Shown here one piece after another: positions 49,967-59,035 of a DNA stretch of 64,000 nucleotides (within the stretch, counting starts at the first letter, position 1; each line of letters begins with the position of its first letter). A program made the translations under genes and the position numbers. Source of the DNA: JBFGCT01 sp963825565 (GTDB lineage: Bacteria > Actinomycetota > Acidimicrobiia > Acidimicrobiales > Ilumatobacteraceae); NCBI GenBank assembly GCA_963825565.1, contig CAWGTW010000004.1, positions 1 to 64,000 of the forward strand. Direction: 5' to 3'. The notes below the pieces were generated by a model that did no database searches, was not told where the DNA came from, and worked only from the letters and a program-made list of their open reading frames with translations.

Positions 49967-52125
49967 CGGGCGGCCTCCGCGTCCGCGGCGCGACCGGTCA
50001 CGAGCAACGCGTCCTCGAGGCCGGCCAGGCCCGCCTCGTCGGTCTCGAACGTCGGCGGGAGCTGCGTGCGGCAGGCCGCCGACACGACGATCGTGTCGGC
50101 GGTGGCGCGGCGGGCGAGCGCGGCCGCCCGCGTCACGGTGGCGCCCCACGCGTCGTACACCAGGCCGGAGCCGCCGGTCAGCCCGACGGTGACCGGACCC
50201 GAGTCCACCCCGGCGCTGATCGAGATCGGCAGGCCCCCGTCGTCGGCGAGGTCGAGCACGAGTTGGCGCAGGTCGAGGACGAACGCAACCGCCCGGGCGG
50301 CGTGGTCGATGTGCGGGCGGACCGTGCCACATCCCGCGAAGTAGGCGTCACCGGTCAGCCGGATCCGCTCCAGCCCGCGCTGTTTGGCCAGCGCGTCGGC
50401 TTCCTCGACGAAGCGGTCGAGGAGGTCGCGCGCCCCATCCCGCGATCCCGAGCGCAGGAGCCGACCCAAGCCACGCACGACCACCACGGCGACCGTCGCG
50501 TTCGCGACCTGATCGATGACGTCGTGCTCGCCGGCCTCCGCGCGCTGCGCCGCCTGCGGTGGGAGCAGCCGCCTCAGCAGCCGGAGGCGTTCGTTCGCTC
50601 GCGACCGGGCGTCGGCGTTCCGTTCGGCAAGCGTCACGAGCATCGTGTCGATGTCACCGGCCAGCTCGCCGAACTCATTCGCACTGCCCGCTGGCAGCTG
50701 CATGGCCGGCGATCCCTCGTCGGCGACCCCCCCGGCGCGCACGGCGCGCAGGTTGGCGGAGATGACGCGCACCGGCGCGAGCAGGCGGTTCGACCATCGC
50801 ACGGCGAGGAACGTGATGCCGACGAGGAACAACGCGATCGCGATGAGCAGGTTGCGGGCGAATTCGACGACCGGCTGCTCGATCTCACTCTGATCGACCT
50901 CGGCGATCATCGCCCAATCCAGCCCCTCGATGTCGAGCGGGCGGCGAGCCTGCAGCACCTCGGCGCCGAGGTAGCTGGTCGTCTCGACCAGGCCCGGCGG
51001 ATCGTCGAGCGCGGCGCGCGCGTCCGCGTCGTCGACCGGCTGGAACAGGACGGTCGTGCCGAACCGCCGCATGAGCCGGATCTGGTCGTCGCTCGCCGCC
51101 CCCGCGGCGCGCACGGCGTCGAGGTAGCCGTTCGGATCCTCGACGAACGCCCGGGCGTCGGAGCGCAACAGGTCGTCGCGGGCCACGACGTACGTCTGAC
51201 CGGTGTCGCCGTCGCCGGTCCACGAGCCGTCGTTGGTCGTGATCGAGTTGATCCGCTCGGGGCTGACCCGGAGTGCGACGTACCCGGCCAGCGCCCCGTC
51301 GGCGATGACCGGGCTGACGACGAACGCGCTCGGGGTGCCACCCGCCGCGGTGTAGCTCGTGAAGTCGGCGATCTTCGTGTCGCCGGCCGCCGGCGAGTCG
51401 TCGAAGGAGTTGAGGAGGACGGCGAGGGCGCTTCCGCTCTGCGGCCCGGTCAGCAGGCTCGTGGCGAAGTCGATGTCCTTCGCGGTCGAGTAGACGACGG
51501 TGTTGTTCACCGGCTCGATGAGGTAGAGGTCGTCGACCTCGCTCTGGATCGCCACCTCGCTGAACGTCTGGTGGAGGGTGTTGTGCAATTCCGACCAGCG
51601 GCTGCCGTCGCCGGCGTCGTCGAGGAGGCTTGCGTCGTCGACGCCCGGGACGACGTACTTGGCCTGGAGGTAGACCGCCGCCGGCGCCTGGGGCACGAGG
51701 CTCGCGGCGCTGACCGGTCGACCGCGTACGGCGGAGAGCTCCGGTGCGACCACGTCGACGTAGTACTGGTCGACCACCGCCTGGTCGGCCGCGGAGGGGT
51801 CGTCGGCGTTGAGCTCGCGATAGGCCTCGGTGAACGCCTCGATCGCCTCGACGGTCGTCGGGCTGATCGCCTGCGCAGCGGCGGCCCGCTCGAGGCCGCG
51901 GACGTACCGCTCGACCTGGTTGGCCCGCGCCGCCCCTGTCGCCGTGAGCCCCTCGCGGAGCACATCGTCGGCGAGGTCGCTGCCCCGCTGGAGCCCCACG
52001 ACCGACGTGACCACCAGCGACACGAGCGCGACGAGGAGGACGACGAGCGACAGTCGCGTGACGACCGAGGTGTTCCGAACGATCCGCCGGGGAAGCGCCG
52101 CGATCTTCGACAGGGTCTCGCGCAC
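49963..52125 (-). CDS. Cache-like receptor with HAMP and degenerate class III cyclase domain (B)
   Basis: 720 residues, GTG start, first gene of the operon. It is a paralogue of receptor A: TM1 22-45, ectodomain with the same SLLDDAGDGSRWSELHNTLHQ motif, TM2 about 432-452, HAMP, and a cyclase-homology domain 515-690. Here the second metal motif is intact (RLTGDAYFAGCG), but the first Asp is gone (VAVVVVRGLGRLL) and the transition-state motif reads YDAWGATVTRAAALARR. A and B have thus lost different catalytic residues. The stop overlaps the channel ATG as ATGA. It probably senses an extracellular ligand and transmits to the channel. Confidence 0.75.
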   Translation of the reverse strand: MRETLSKIAALPRRIVRNTSVVTRLSLVVLLVALVSLVVTSVVGLQRGSDLADDVLREGLTATGAARANQVERYVRGLERAAAAQAISPTTVEAIEAFTEAYRELNADDPSAADQAVVDQYYVDVVAPELSAVRGRPVSAASLVPQAPAAVYLQAKYVVPGVDDASLLDDAGDGSRWSELHNTLHQTFSEVAIQSEVDDLYLIEPVNNTVVYSTAKDIDFATSLLTGPQSGSALAVLLNSFDDSPAAGDTKIADFTSYTAAGGTPSAFVVSPVIADGALAGYVALRVSPERINSITTNDGSWTGDGDTGQTYVVARDDLLRSDARAFVEDPNGYLDAVRAAGAASDDQIRLMRRFGTTVLFQPVDDADARAALDDPPGLVETTSYLGAEVLQARRPLDIEGLDWAMIAEVDQSEIEQPVVEFARNLLIAIALFLVGITFLAVRWSNRLLAPVRVISANLRAVRAGGVADEGSPAMQLPAGSANEFGELAGDIDTMLVTLAERNADARSRANERLRLLRRLLPPQAAQRAEAGEHDVIDQVANATVAVVVVRGLGRLLRSGSRDGARDLLDRFVEEADALAKQRGLERIRLTGDAYFAGCGTVRPHIDHAARAVAFVLDLRQLVLDLADDGGLPISISAGVDSGPVTVGLTGGSGLVYDAWGATVTRAAALARRATADTIVVSAACRTQLPPTFETDEAGLAGLEDALLVTGRAADAEAAR

Positions 52126-52327
52126 GTCGAGAAGTTACAGCGCGCGGTCTCGGTCCGCCCACTGGGCAGCGGAGCTGACGGAGCTGCGGTTGTCGCCAGT
52201 GGTCGGCCTCCTTTGGGGTGTTGTCCCGACGCGCTGGTGGCGGACGAGCGTGCCGCGGGTCGTGTTTTTCCGACTGGCGCCATCTTCGGGCTTGTGGAGC
52301 GGCGACCTGCTCGGCAAGCCTGACGAG

Positions 52328-53683
52328 ATGAGCGACGCTGCAGGTCTTCGTAACGACACCACCAGTGGCCAAGACGGAGGGCCGGCCGGCGCTGGTGCCG
52401 CGGCCTCATCGCATCGTTGGCGGCCAGCGCTGGCGTCGGTGCTCGCCGTCGTCGCAGCGCTGTCGCTCGTGCTCGCCATCACCGCCACGTGGATGAGCCG
52501 TACGGTGCTCGACACCGACACGTGGGTGGAGACCGTGGGGCCGCTGCCGGCCGACCCGGAGCTCCAGCAGATCATCGCCGACCGCGTCACCGACGAGATT
52601 CTCACACTGATCGATTTCCCGGCGCTGATGTCGGGCGCGCTCGGCCCGGCCGGTCGGTTCCTGGCCGGTCCGGTCGAGGACGCGACCCGCGGGTTCATCC
52701 AGGAGGCGACCGTCCAGGTGCTGGCGTCGGACCAGTTCCAGACGATCTGGGTCGAGGCGAACCGGGTAGCGCACGCGGCAGCGGTGCGATTGCTCAAGGG
52801 AGAGGCCCCGGCGGTCAACGTCGTCGATGGCGTGGTCAACCTCGATCTCGTCCCGCTGATCAACAACGTCGTCGCCGAGGTCAGCAACAACGTTCCCGAC
52901 CTGTTCGGCGGCGCGGTCTCGGTCCCCGCGGTCACCGCCGCCGACGTCGATCAGGCGGCGACCAACCTCGCCGACGTGCTCGGCGTCACGATTCCACCCG
53001 ACTTCGGGCAGGTCCCGGTGTTCGACGCCGAGTCGCTCACCGCAGCCCAGGACGGGGTGCAGTTGCTCGACGACGGAACCACCGCGCTCTGGATCCTGTT
53101 CACCCTGGCGCTCGTCGGCTCGATCGTCGCCAGCATCGACCGCCGGCGGACGGTCGCCTTCGTCGGCGTGGTGACCGCGGTGACCGCGTTGATCGTGTGG
53201 ATGCTCCGCCGCCCGCTCGAGGTCAGCATCCTCGACGAGATCACGAACCCGTCGGGCAGGCAGGCGACGCAGATCGTGATCGACCTCGTGCTCTGGAACA
53301 ATCTCGGGCCGCTGATCCTCGCGCTCGTCGCCGTCGCGCTGCTCGCCGCGCTGACCGCGTTCCTCGCCGGCCCGAGCCGCAGTGCCGTCGCGGTGCGGCG
53401 GTCGGTCGCCGGTCTGTTCGGCGACCACCACCAGCAGACCGCGACGAGCGTGTTCATGCGGCGGCACACGACGGCGTTCCGCGTCGCCGGCGCCGTGCTC
53501 GCCGTCCTTGCCCTGATCACCATCCCGACGCTCACGTTCGGATGGTTCTTCACGATCGTGCTCGTGCTCGTCGGCTATGAGGTGTCGTGGAACTACGTCG
53601 CCCCGCTCGACCACGACTCCGAGACCGGCGACGACCAACTCAACACCAACGCCGCCACCCCCACCTCGTCTTCGATCGCGTGA
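52328..53683 (+). CDS. Actinobacterial membrane protein with large extracytoplasmic loop
   Basis: 451 residues. A Gly/Ala-rich start is followed by TM1 (LASVLAVVAALSLVLAITATW), a 190-residue extracytoplasmic region beginning VLDTDTWVETVGPLPADPELQQIIADRV, then four TM helices between about 250 and 430. The motif TDTWVETVGPLPADP, then LQQ.IADRVT, is typical of a conserved actinobacterial family of unknown function. The last codons form part of a terminator shared with the convergent gene, giving the C-terminus SSSIA. Confidence 0.75.
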   Translation: MSDAAGLRNDTTSGQDGGPAGAGAAASSHRWRPALASVLAVVAALSLVLAITATWMSRTVLDTDTWVETVGPLPADPELQQIIADRVTDEILTLIDFPALMSGALGPAGRFLAGPVEDATRGFIQEATVQVLASDQFQTIWVEANRVAHAAAVRLLKGEAPAVNVVDGVVNLDLVPLINNVVAEVSNNVPDLFGGAVSVPAVTAADVDQAATNLADVLGVTIPPDFGQVPVFDAESLTAAQDGVQLLDDGTTALWILFTLALVGSIVASIDRRRTVAFVGVVTAVTALIVWMLRRPLEVSILDEITNPSGRQATQIVIDLVLWNNLGPLILALVAVALLAALTAFLAGPSRSAVAVRRSVAGLFGDHHQQTATSVFMRRHTTAFRVAGAVLAVLALITIPTLTFGWFFTIVLVLVGYEVSWNYVAPLDHDSETGDDQLNTNAATPTSSSIA

Positions 53684-53727
53684 TCACTTAGCGCCGTACC
53701 TGCGCCACATCATCACGCGATCGAAGA
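53669..53727. terminator. Bidirectional terminator inside the 3' ends of two convergent coding regions
   Basis: TCTTCGATCGCGTGAT (53669-53684) is perfectly complementary to 53712-53727 over 16 bp with a 27-base loop. Each arm encodes the last residues and stop of one gene, so both proteins end in SSIA. Confidence 0.75.
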
Positions 53728-54318
53728 GGGGTCGAGGTCGACGGGGTGGCCGGCGGCGGCCAGTGCCGCGAGGAACGGCTGCATCGCGTCGAGATCCCGG
53801 GCCATGCCGAGGGTGCCGTACAGCGGGAGTCGGCGGCGGTGGCCCCGCCGCGTGATCGCCAGGAGGTCTGATCGGGTGAGCTCGGAGGCGCGCACGGCCG
53901 CGTAGTCGGTGGAGAACAGCTCGTAGATCGAGAGCGCAAACCCCAACACCCCGTACAGCGCCGATGATCGGACCTCGACCGCCTCGATCTCGCCGAACGG
54001 CACGACCACCGTTCGCCAGCGATTGCGAACCCTGACGGCGTCGCGCTGCACGGCTGCGGACACCGTCGCTCCCCGCCAGGCCGCGATCACGGGCACGGCG
54101 GCCGCGATCGCCAACCTGATCCCGAGCGTCGTCTCCGAACCGACCGCGTCGACGAGGTGGTCGACGGCGATCGCGACGAGCAGTCCCGGCACGATGTAGC
54201 CGAAGAACCCGACCAGCCCGAGCTGCCAGCGACCGAGCCGACAGCGGGCGACCACGGCCGAATCGCCGATCGAGCGGGTCCCGAAGACACCCCCACCACC
54301 AACCAGTGCACCCGACAT
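53713..54318 (-). CDS. Membrane protein with PH-like domain
   Basis: 201 residues from the ATG at 54318; the open frame continues farther upstream but is low complexity. Two TM segments (LGLVGFFGYIVPGLLVAIAV and LAIAAAVPVIAAWRGATV) precede a bacterial PH-like beta domain (DAVRVRNRWRTVVVPFGEIEAVEV, DLLAITRRGHRRRLPLYG). Such small PH-domain membrane proteins are common in actinobacteria and have no assigned function. The C-terminus is SSIA, shared with its convergent neighbour through the terminator. Confidence 0.65.
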   Translation of the reverse strand: MSGALVGGGGVFGTRSIGDSAVVARCRLGRWQLGLVGFFGYIVPGLLVAIAVDHLVDAVGSETTLGIRLAIAAAVPVIAAWRGATVSAAVQRDAVRVRNRWRTVVVPFGEIEAVEVRSSALYGVLGFALSIYELFSTDYAAVRASELTRSDLLAITRRGHRRRLPLYGTLGMARDLDAMQPFLAALAAAGHPVDLDPSSIA

Positions 54319-54478
54319 CTCGACCACGACCTTCCGCCTGAGGCGGCCGGGATCACGGCTCACCGTCAGGCCACGCTGCTCTGCCGATCCGTTCCCCAGC
54401 CGAGCACTGCGCTCCTGACCGGGACAGAGGCGAACGGCCCGGCGCGTCGCGCCACGGATCGGATCCGCCCCCGGCCGA

Positions 54479-56098
54479 TCACACCGTGGCGGGCGGGGCG
54501 GCGGCGACGACGGCCTCGCAGCCGGCGAGGGGGCCGGCCGGGCTGCGGCGCGCCGGATCGGTCGACAGGAGCAGCCGTCCGTCGAGCCCGGCGGGCCAGT
54601 CGACCGCGTCATCGCCCATGTTGACGGCCACCTCGATCACGTCGTCGCCGAGGGACCGCGTGTAGCGGATCACCGATCCGTCCAACGGGCCGAGCTCCAT
54701 CGATCCCCGCCTGAGTGCCGGGTGCTCCCGCCGGAGCGCGAGCAGCGACCGGTACAGCGAGTGCATCGAGCCGGGCACGCCGACCTGGGCCTGCGCGTTG
54801 TGCGTGGTCGCGTTGGCCGGGAACGGCAGCCACGGGGTCGACGGCCAGCCGTGGCCGGTGGTCGTGTCGCCGTCGGCGGTCCAGGGGATCGGCGCCCGGC
54901 AGCCGTCGCGCCCGTCGGGGTCGACGATCCGTTCGGCGGGGACGACTGCGTCGGCGAGCCCGAGTTCCTCGCCGGCGTAGAGGAACGGCGTGCCGCGCAC
55001 GGTCAGCGACAGCACGGCGGCAGCGCGCGCCCGGGCCTCGGACCCGTAGCGCGTCCGGTGCCGCGGCTGGTCGTGGTTGGAGAGCACCCACGTCGGCCAG
55101 TGCGGCTCCGCGAACTCGGCCTGCCCGGCCGCGATCGTGCGGTGCAGTGCGGCCGCATCCCAGTCGGTGTGGACCGGCCGGAAGTCGAACGAGAGGTGGA
55201 GCTCCGGCGCGTCGGGTGTCCCGACATAGGTCGCCGCCTGGCCCGGCCGGAGGAGGTACACCTCGCCGACCATCATCGGGTGCTGCGGATAGCCGTCGAG
55301 CAGCCGGCGGATCCGCCGGAGCAGTTGGTGGCCGAGCGGGCGGTCGACGGTCAGGATCGGGTAGGTCACCTGGTCGTCGGGGAGGTCGGCGAGGTCGGTG
55401 CCCTTGCCGATCAGGTGGACGACGTCGGCGCGGAACCCGTCGACGCCACGGTCGAGCCAGAACCGCAGCGTGTCGTGCATCGCCGCTTCGACGTCGGGGT
55501 GCTCCCAGTTGAGGTCGGGCTGCTCGGTCAGGAACAGGTGGTGGTACGACTGGCCGGTGGCGGCGTCGTAGGTCCATGCCGGGACGCCCTTGAACTGCGA
55601 GATCCAGTTGTTCGGTGGTGAGCCGTCGGGCTGCGGGTCGCGCCAGACGTACCAGTCGCGCTTGGGGTTGTCGCGCGACGAGCGGGACTCGACGAACCAG
55701 GGGTGCTGGTCGGAGGTGTGGTTCGGGACCCAGTCGAGGAGCAGCCGCATCCCTCGTCCGTGCAGCGCGGCGAGCAGGTCGTCGAGGTCGGCAGTGGTCC
55801 CGAAGATCGGATCGACCTCGCAGTAGTCGGCGACGTCGTAGCCGAAGTCCTTCATGGGCGAGCGGAAGATCGGTGACAGCCAGAGGGCGTCGACGCCGAG
55901 CTCGTCGAGGTAGTCGAGACGATCGATGATGCCCCGCAGGTCGCCGAGGCCATCGCCGTTCGAGTCGGCGAACGAACGGGGATAGATCTGGTAGATCACC
56001 GCGTCGCGCCACCACGACGTCATCGGGTCGGTCGCCGGGTCGGTCGTTGGGTCGGTCATCGGGTCGGTCGTTGGGTCGGTCATCGGGTCCTCGGTCAT
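54479..56098 (-). CDS. GH13 oligo-1,6-glucosidase/alpha-glucosidase
   Basis: 539 residues from the ATG at 56098, which overlaps the upstream stop as ATGA. The catalytic core starts WWRDAVIYQIYPRSFADSNGDG. Conserved regions are DWVPNHTSD (I), nucleophile Asp in DGFRADVVH (II), acid/base Glu in MMVGEVYLL (III) and LSNHDQPRHRTRYG (IV). The QIYPRSF and region pattern fit intracellular alpha-glucosidases acting on malto- or isomalto-oligosaccharides, the expected next step after the secreted amylopullulanase. The N-terminus carries MTDPTTDP repeats with several alternative starts (ATG at 56098, 56083, 56059 and 56023). Confidence 0.9.
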   Translation of the reverse strand: MTEDPMTDPTTDPMTDPTTDPATDPMTSWWRDAVIYQIYPRSFADSNGDGLGDLRGIIDRLDYLDELGVDALWLSPIFRSPMKDFGYDVADYCEVDPIFGTTADLDDLLAALHGRGMRLLLDWVPNHTSDQHPWFVESRSSRDNPKRDWYVWRDPQPDGSPPNNWISQFKGVPAWTYDAATGQSYHHLFLTEQPDLNWEHPDVEAAMHDTLRFWLDRGVDGFRADVVHLIGKGTDLADLPDDQVTYPILTVDRPLGHQLLRRIRRLLDGYPQHPMMVGEVYLLRPGQAATYVGTPDAPELHLSFDFRPVHTDWDAAALHRTIAAGQAEFAEPHWPTWVLSNHDQPRHRTRYGSEARARAAAVLSLTVRGTPFLYAGEELGLADAVVPAERIVDPDGRDGCRAPIPWTADGDTTTGHGWPSTPWLPFPANATTHNAQAQVGVPGSMHSLYRSLLALRREHPALRRGSMELGPLDGSVIRYTRSLGDDVIEVAVNMGDDAVDWPAGLDGRLLLSTDPARRSPAGPLAGCEAVVAAAPPATV

Positions 56099-56481
56099 CG
56101 CTCGTACCAGTCGCCGGAGGGGATCGGGGTCAGCTTCAGCCCGCTGCCGTACTCGTAGGCCCACGCCCGGACACCCCGCCCGGTCGTGATCGCGACGCGA
56201 CGATAGAGCCCGGCGACGGTCTCCTCCTCCTCGTCGAGGACGGCCAGACAGCGGTCGAGGGACGCGGCGAGTAGCGCGAACGTCCGGCCGACGATCAGGC
56301 CCTCACCGCCGAAGATCGCCGCCGGGTAGCCGAGCCCGGTGTCGTACACGCTCCCCGGTGTCGTGTCGGACCACCCGTCATCGACGACGAACGGCGCCAG
56401 CAGGTGCCAGCGGACGTCGCCAGGTCGGAGCGTGCCGTAGACGAAGAGATGAGGCCCGGCCGGGTCGGTGGTCGCGGTCAC
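56095..56481 (-). CDS. Gamma-glutamylcyclotransferase-like (AIG2/GGCT fold) protein
   Basis: 128 residues, GTG start overlapping the stop of the ABC remnant (GTGA). The fold signature FVYGTLRPGDVRW is followed by GSVYDTGLGYPAAIF and the catalytic Glu region LDEEEETVAGLYRRV. The family converts gamma-glutamyl compounds to 5-oxoproline, but small bacterial members have varied or unknown substrates. It lies between the ABC remnant and the alpha-glucosidase with overlaps on both sides. Confidence 0.8.
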   Translation of the reverse strand: MTATTDPAGPHLFVYGTLRPGDVRWHLLAPFVVDDGWSDTTPGSVYDTGLGYPAAIFGGEGLIVGRTFALLAASLDRCLAVLDEEEETVAGLYRRVAITTGRGVRAWAYEYGSGLKLTPIPSGDWYER

Positions 56482-57003
56482 GCCTTGGCGGCCATGAACG
56501 CGTCGGAGTACTCGATCCCGAACTCGCCGGTGTCGCGGATCTCCTCGAGGTTGCTCCCGTCACCACCGATCGTGTCGGGGCTGGTGATGAACGCCAGCAG
56601 CTCCTCGTCCAGCCCCGCCTCGGCGGCCGCGTTCGGGGTGCCGTAGTCGTTTCCGTTCGACCGCTCGGCACCGTTGTCACCGTCGAGCAGCCAGTCGATG
56701 CACGTGTTGGCGGTGCGCTCGCCGTCGTGCATCACCGTGATCCGGTCGCTCATCGTCAAGGCCTCCTCCTGGTCACGGGTGACGAAGTCGAAGGTGATGC
56801 CGAGCTCGCGCTGCAGCGGCTTCAACCCGCCCTGCTCTCCTGGCTCAACTCGAGGTCGAGCGCCCCGAACGGTTCGTCGAGGAGCAGCACCTTGGGGCGG
56901 TTGACCAGCGCCCGGGCCAGTGCGATCCGCTGCTGCCGGCCACCGGAGAGCTGGCTCGGCCGGCGGTTGCCCATGTTGCCGAGCCGGGACGGCCGAGACC
57001 GGC
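56478..57003 (-). pseudogene. Chimeric remnant of a polyamine ABC transporter (PotA fragment joined to PotD C-terminus)
   Basis: Reading the minus strand, the first part is the middle of a PotA-like ATPase: LSGGQQQRIALARAL signature and Walker B VLLLDEPFGALDLEL, then after a frame change LKPLQRELGITFDFVTRDQEEALTMSDRITVM. There is no Walker A and no TOBE domain. Directly after VMHDGERTA the sequence becomes the C-terminus of a PotD-like binding protein: NTCIDWLLDG, YGTPNAAAEAGL, and an ending FMAAKA. The ATPase C-terminus, the permeases and most of PotD are absent, as expected from an internal deletion. The residual frame still stops in an overlap with the next gene. Misassembly is an alternative. 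Confidence 0.75.
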
Positions 57004-57063
57004 GACGGCGAGGGAACGGTCACCGGTACAGACTCGCACACGCGGCCGGTGCCGCGGCGCGGT

Positions 57064-58926
57064 TCAGCGGTGGTTGTCGACGCCGTCGGCGGTCGCCTCC
57101 GCGTCGGCCGTCTTGTCGAGGTCGAGCTCCTGTTGCACCGACGGGGCGGCGAGCCCGATCACGTGCCCACCGCTCGGCAGCGGGTCGTTGCGGCAGAGGA
57201 AGGCCATCCGGCCGTCGACGACGCGCACGATCGGGATGAGGAGCCCCTCGGCGACCGCCGCGTCGATCCTCGGCCCGCTCGCCGCCGCCCGCATCTTCCA
57301 GCCCTGGCGCGAGCGTTCGTCGACCTTGGCGTAGGTCAGCCCCTCGATCCCGATGATCCGACCCAGGTACTCCTGGGGGACCGCGGCCCCGCCGGCCTGC
57401 CGCTTGCTCGGCGCGAGCTGGAAGACCTCGCGCCGACCGAACACGCGGGCGAATCGGACGGTGGCGAGCGCGTTCACCTCGTCGTTGGACGTGAACGCGA
57501 GCAGCCGGCCGATCCCGCGCAGATCGAGGTCGTGCGAGGCCTCGTCGGCGAGCACGCTCATCCGCCGCGCCGGCAGCCCCAGGGCGATCGTGCGGGTGAC
57601 GTGGTACGGGTCGGTGTCGACGAGCAGGGTCTTGATGCCGAGCGACTTGAGCTCGAGCGCGAGCCCGCGGCCGACGCCGTGAGCGCCGGCGATCAGGACG
57701 CCGTCGGCCTGGCTCTCGGCGAGCCCCAGGCGGCGGGCGGCAAGCCCGGTGATCGAGCCGTACACGACGATCGTCCCGATGATGACGAGGAACACGATCG
57801 GCACGATCTTGTCCGCGTCGGGGACCGCCTCCTGCTCGAGCCGCAGGGCGAAGATCGCCGACACCGCGGCGGCGACGATGCCGCGCGGGGCCATCGTCAT
57901 CAGGAACACGCGCTCTCGCCACTTCAGCGACGTTCCGACCGAGCTGACGATGACCGAGAACGGGCGGGCGACGAGCACGAGCACGGCGAGGAACACCAAC
58001 GAGGGCACGAGCACGGCGCGCAGCTCGTCGGCCTGGATACGGGCCGCGAGCAGGATGAACAGCGCCGAGATCAGCAGGGTGCGCAGGCTCTCGTTGAACT
58101 CGACCACCTCGCGGATCGTCGAGCTCTCGCGCCGGGCGAGGTAGATCCCGAGCACGGTCACCGCCAGCAGGCCGGCTTCCTCCTGCACCTCGTTGCTGAT
58201 CACGTATGCCGTGATCACGAACGCCAGTGTCACCGGGACCGCCAGCGGATCGGGGATCAGGAAGCGCTTCAGCGCGGTGTCGAGGATCAACGCGGCCGCG
58301 AGGCCGATTCCCGCGCCGGCGACGATCGTCAGCACCACGATGCCGAGGAGCCGGATCGCCGCCTTGTCCGGAGCGTCGGCGAGGACGATCTCGAACGCCA
58401 GCAGTGCACCGGTGGCGCCGATCGGATCGATCAACACGCTCTCGGCGCGCAGGATCGGCCCGCTCGTGCCCGAGGGCCGGACGAAGCGCAGCAACGGCCC
58501 GACGACGGTCGGGCCGGTCACGACGAGCACGGCGCCGACCATGATCGCCGCCTCGTTGGAGATGTCGAAGATCTCGCGGGCGCCGTACCACCCGATGATG
58601 AACGTGACGATCGCCCCGATCGAGATCAGCCGCCTGACGACCGTGCCCGTGTTGCGCAGCTCGCGCGGCGGCAGGTCGAGCCCGCCCTCGAACAGGATCA
58701 GCGCGACCGACAGCGAGACGAGCGGGAACAGCGTGTCACCGAGCAGTTCGTCGGGGTCGATCACGCCGGTGACCGGTCCGAGCACGAGCCCGGCGATCAG
58801 CAGGGCGATGATCGACGGGATCTGGGTCCGCCAGGCGAGCCACTGGGCCACCATCCCGGCGCCGACGATGATCGCCAGCGTCGCGCCGATCGGGGCACCG
58901 CCCGCAGCGACCATTCCGGCGCTCAT
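57064..58926 (-). CDS. CPA1-type Na+/H+ antiporter with C-terminal RCK/TrkA-N domain
   Basis: 620 residues from the ATG at 58926. About 12 TM helices, with helix motifs IIALLIAGLVLGPVTG, LFEGGLDLP, VVTGPTVVGPLLR and the acidic segment RAESVLIDPIGATGALLAFE containing the ion-binding Asp of CPA1 exchangers. MTMAPRGIVAAAVSAIFALR is the conserved late helix with Arg. After residue 420 comes a Rossmann RCK/TrkA-N domain (GVLIAGAHGVGRGLALELK), then a small TrkA-C-like domain. It should exchange Na+ or K+ for protons with nucleotide-dependent gating. It is divergent from the hydrolase-OsmC gene. Confidence 0.88.
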   Translation of the reverse strand: MSAGMVAAGGAPIGATLAIIVGAGMVAQWLAWRTQIPSIIALLIAGLVLGPVTGVIDPDELLGDTLFPLVSLSVALILFEGGLDLPPRELRNTGTVVRRLISIGAIVTFIIGWYGAREIFDISNEAAIMVGAVLVVTGPTVVGPLLRFVRPSGTSGPILRAESVLIDPIGATGALLAFEIVLADAPDKAAIRLLGIVVLTIVAGAGIGLAAALILDTALKRFLIPDPLAVPVTLAFVITAYVISNEVQEEAGLLAVTVLGIYLARRESSTIREVVEFNESLRTLLISALFILLAARIQADELRAVLVPSLVFLAVLVLVARPFSVIVSSVGTSLKWRERVFLMTMAPRGIVAAAVSAIFALRLEQEAVPDADKIVPIVFLVIIGTIVVYGSITGLAARRLGLAESQADGVLIAGAHGVGRGLALELKSLGIKTLLVDTDPYHVTRTIALGLPARRMSVLADEASHDLDLRGIGRLLAFTSNDEVNALATVRFARVFGRREVFQLAPSKRQAGGAAVPQEYLGRIIGIEGLTYAKVDERSRQGWKMRAAASGPRIDAAVAEGLLIPIVRVVDGRMAFLCRNDPLPSGGHVIGLAAPSVQQELDLDKTADAEATADGVDNHR

Positions 58927-59035
58927 CGGGACCCGACCTCGACCATCCGGCCGGAGCGTAGTGGGGATCACGCCACGGCGAGCCCGAGCAGCCTGACGAC
59001 GACGGGCGAACAGCGCGCCGGATACGGTCGTCCGG

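Noticed and set aside
46320..52125. Annotation of the two receptors as active adenylate cyclases
   Set aside because: Each lacks one of the paired metal-binding Asp positions and the transition-state Asn/Arg motif, so I call them cyclase-like.
46320..52125. A Pycsar-type anti-phage system
   Set aside because: Pycsar needs an active pyrimidine cyclase and a separate effector. Here the cyclase domains look inactive and are fused to sensors, and no other defence genes are nearby.
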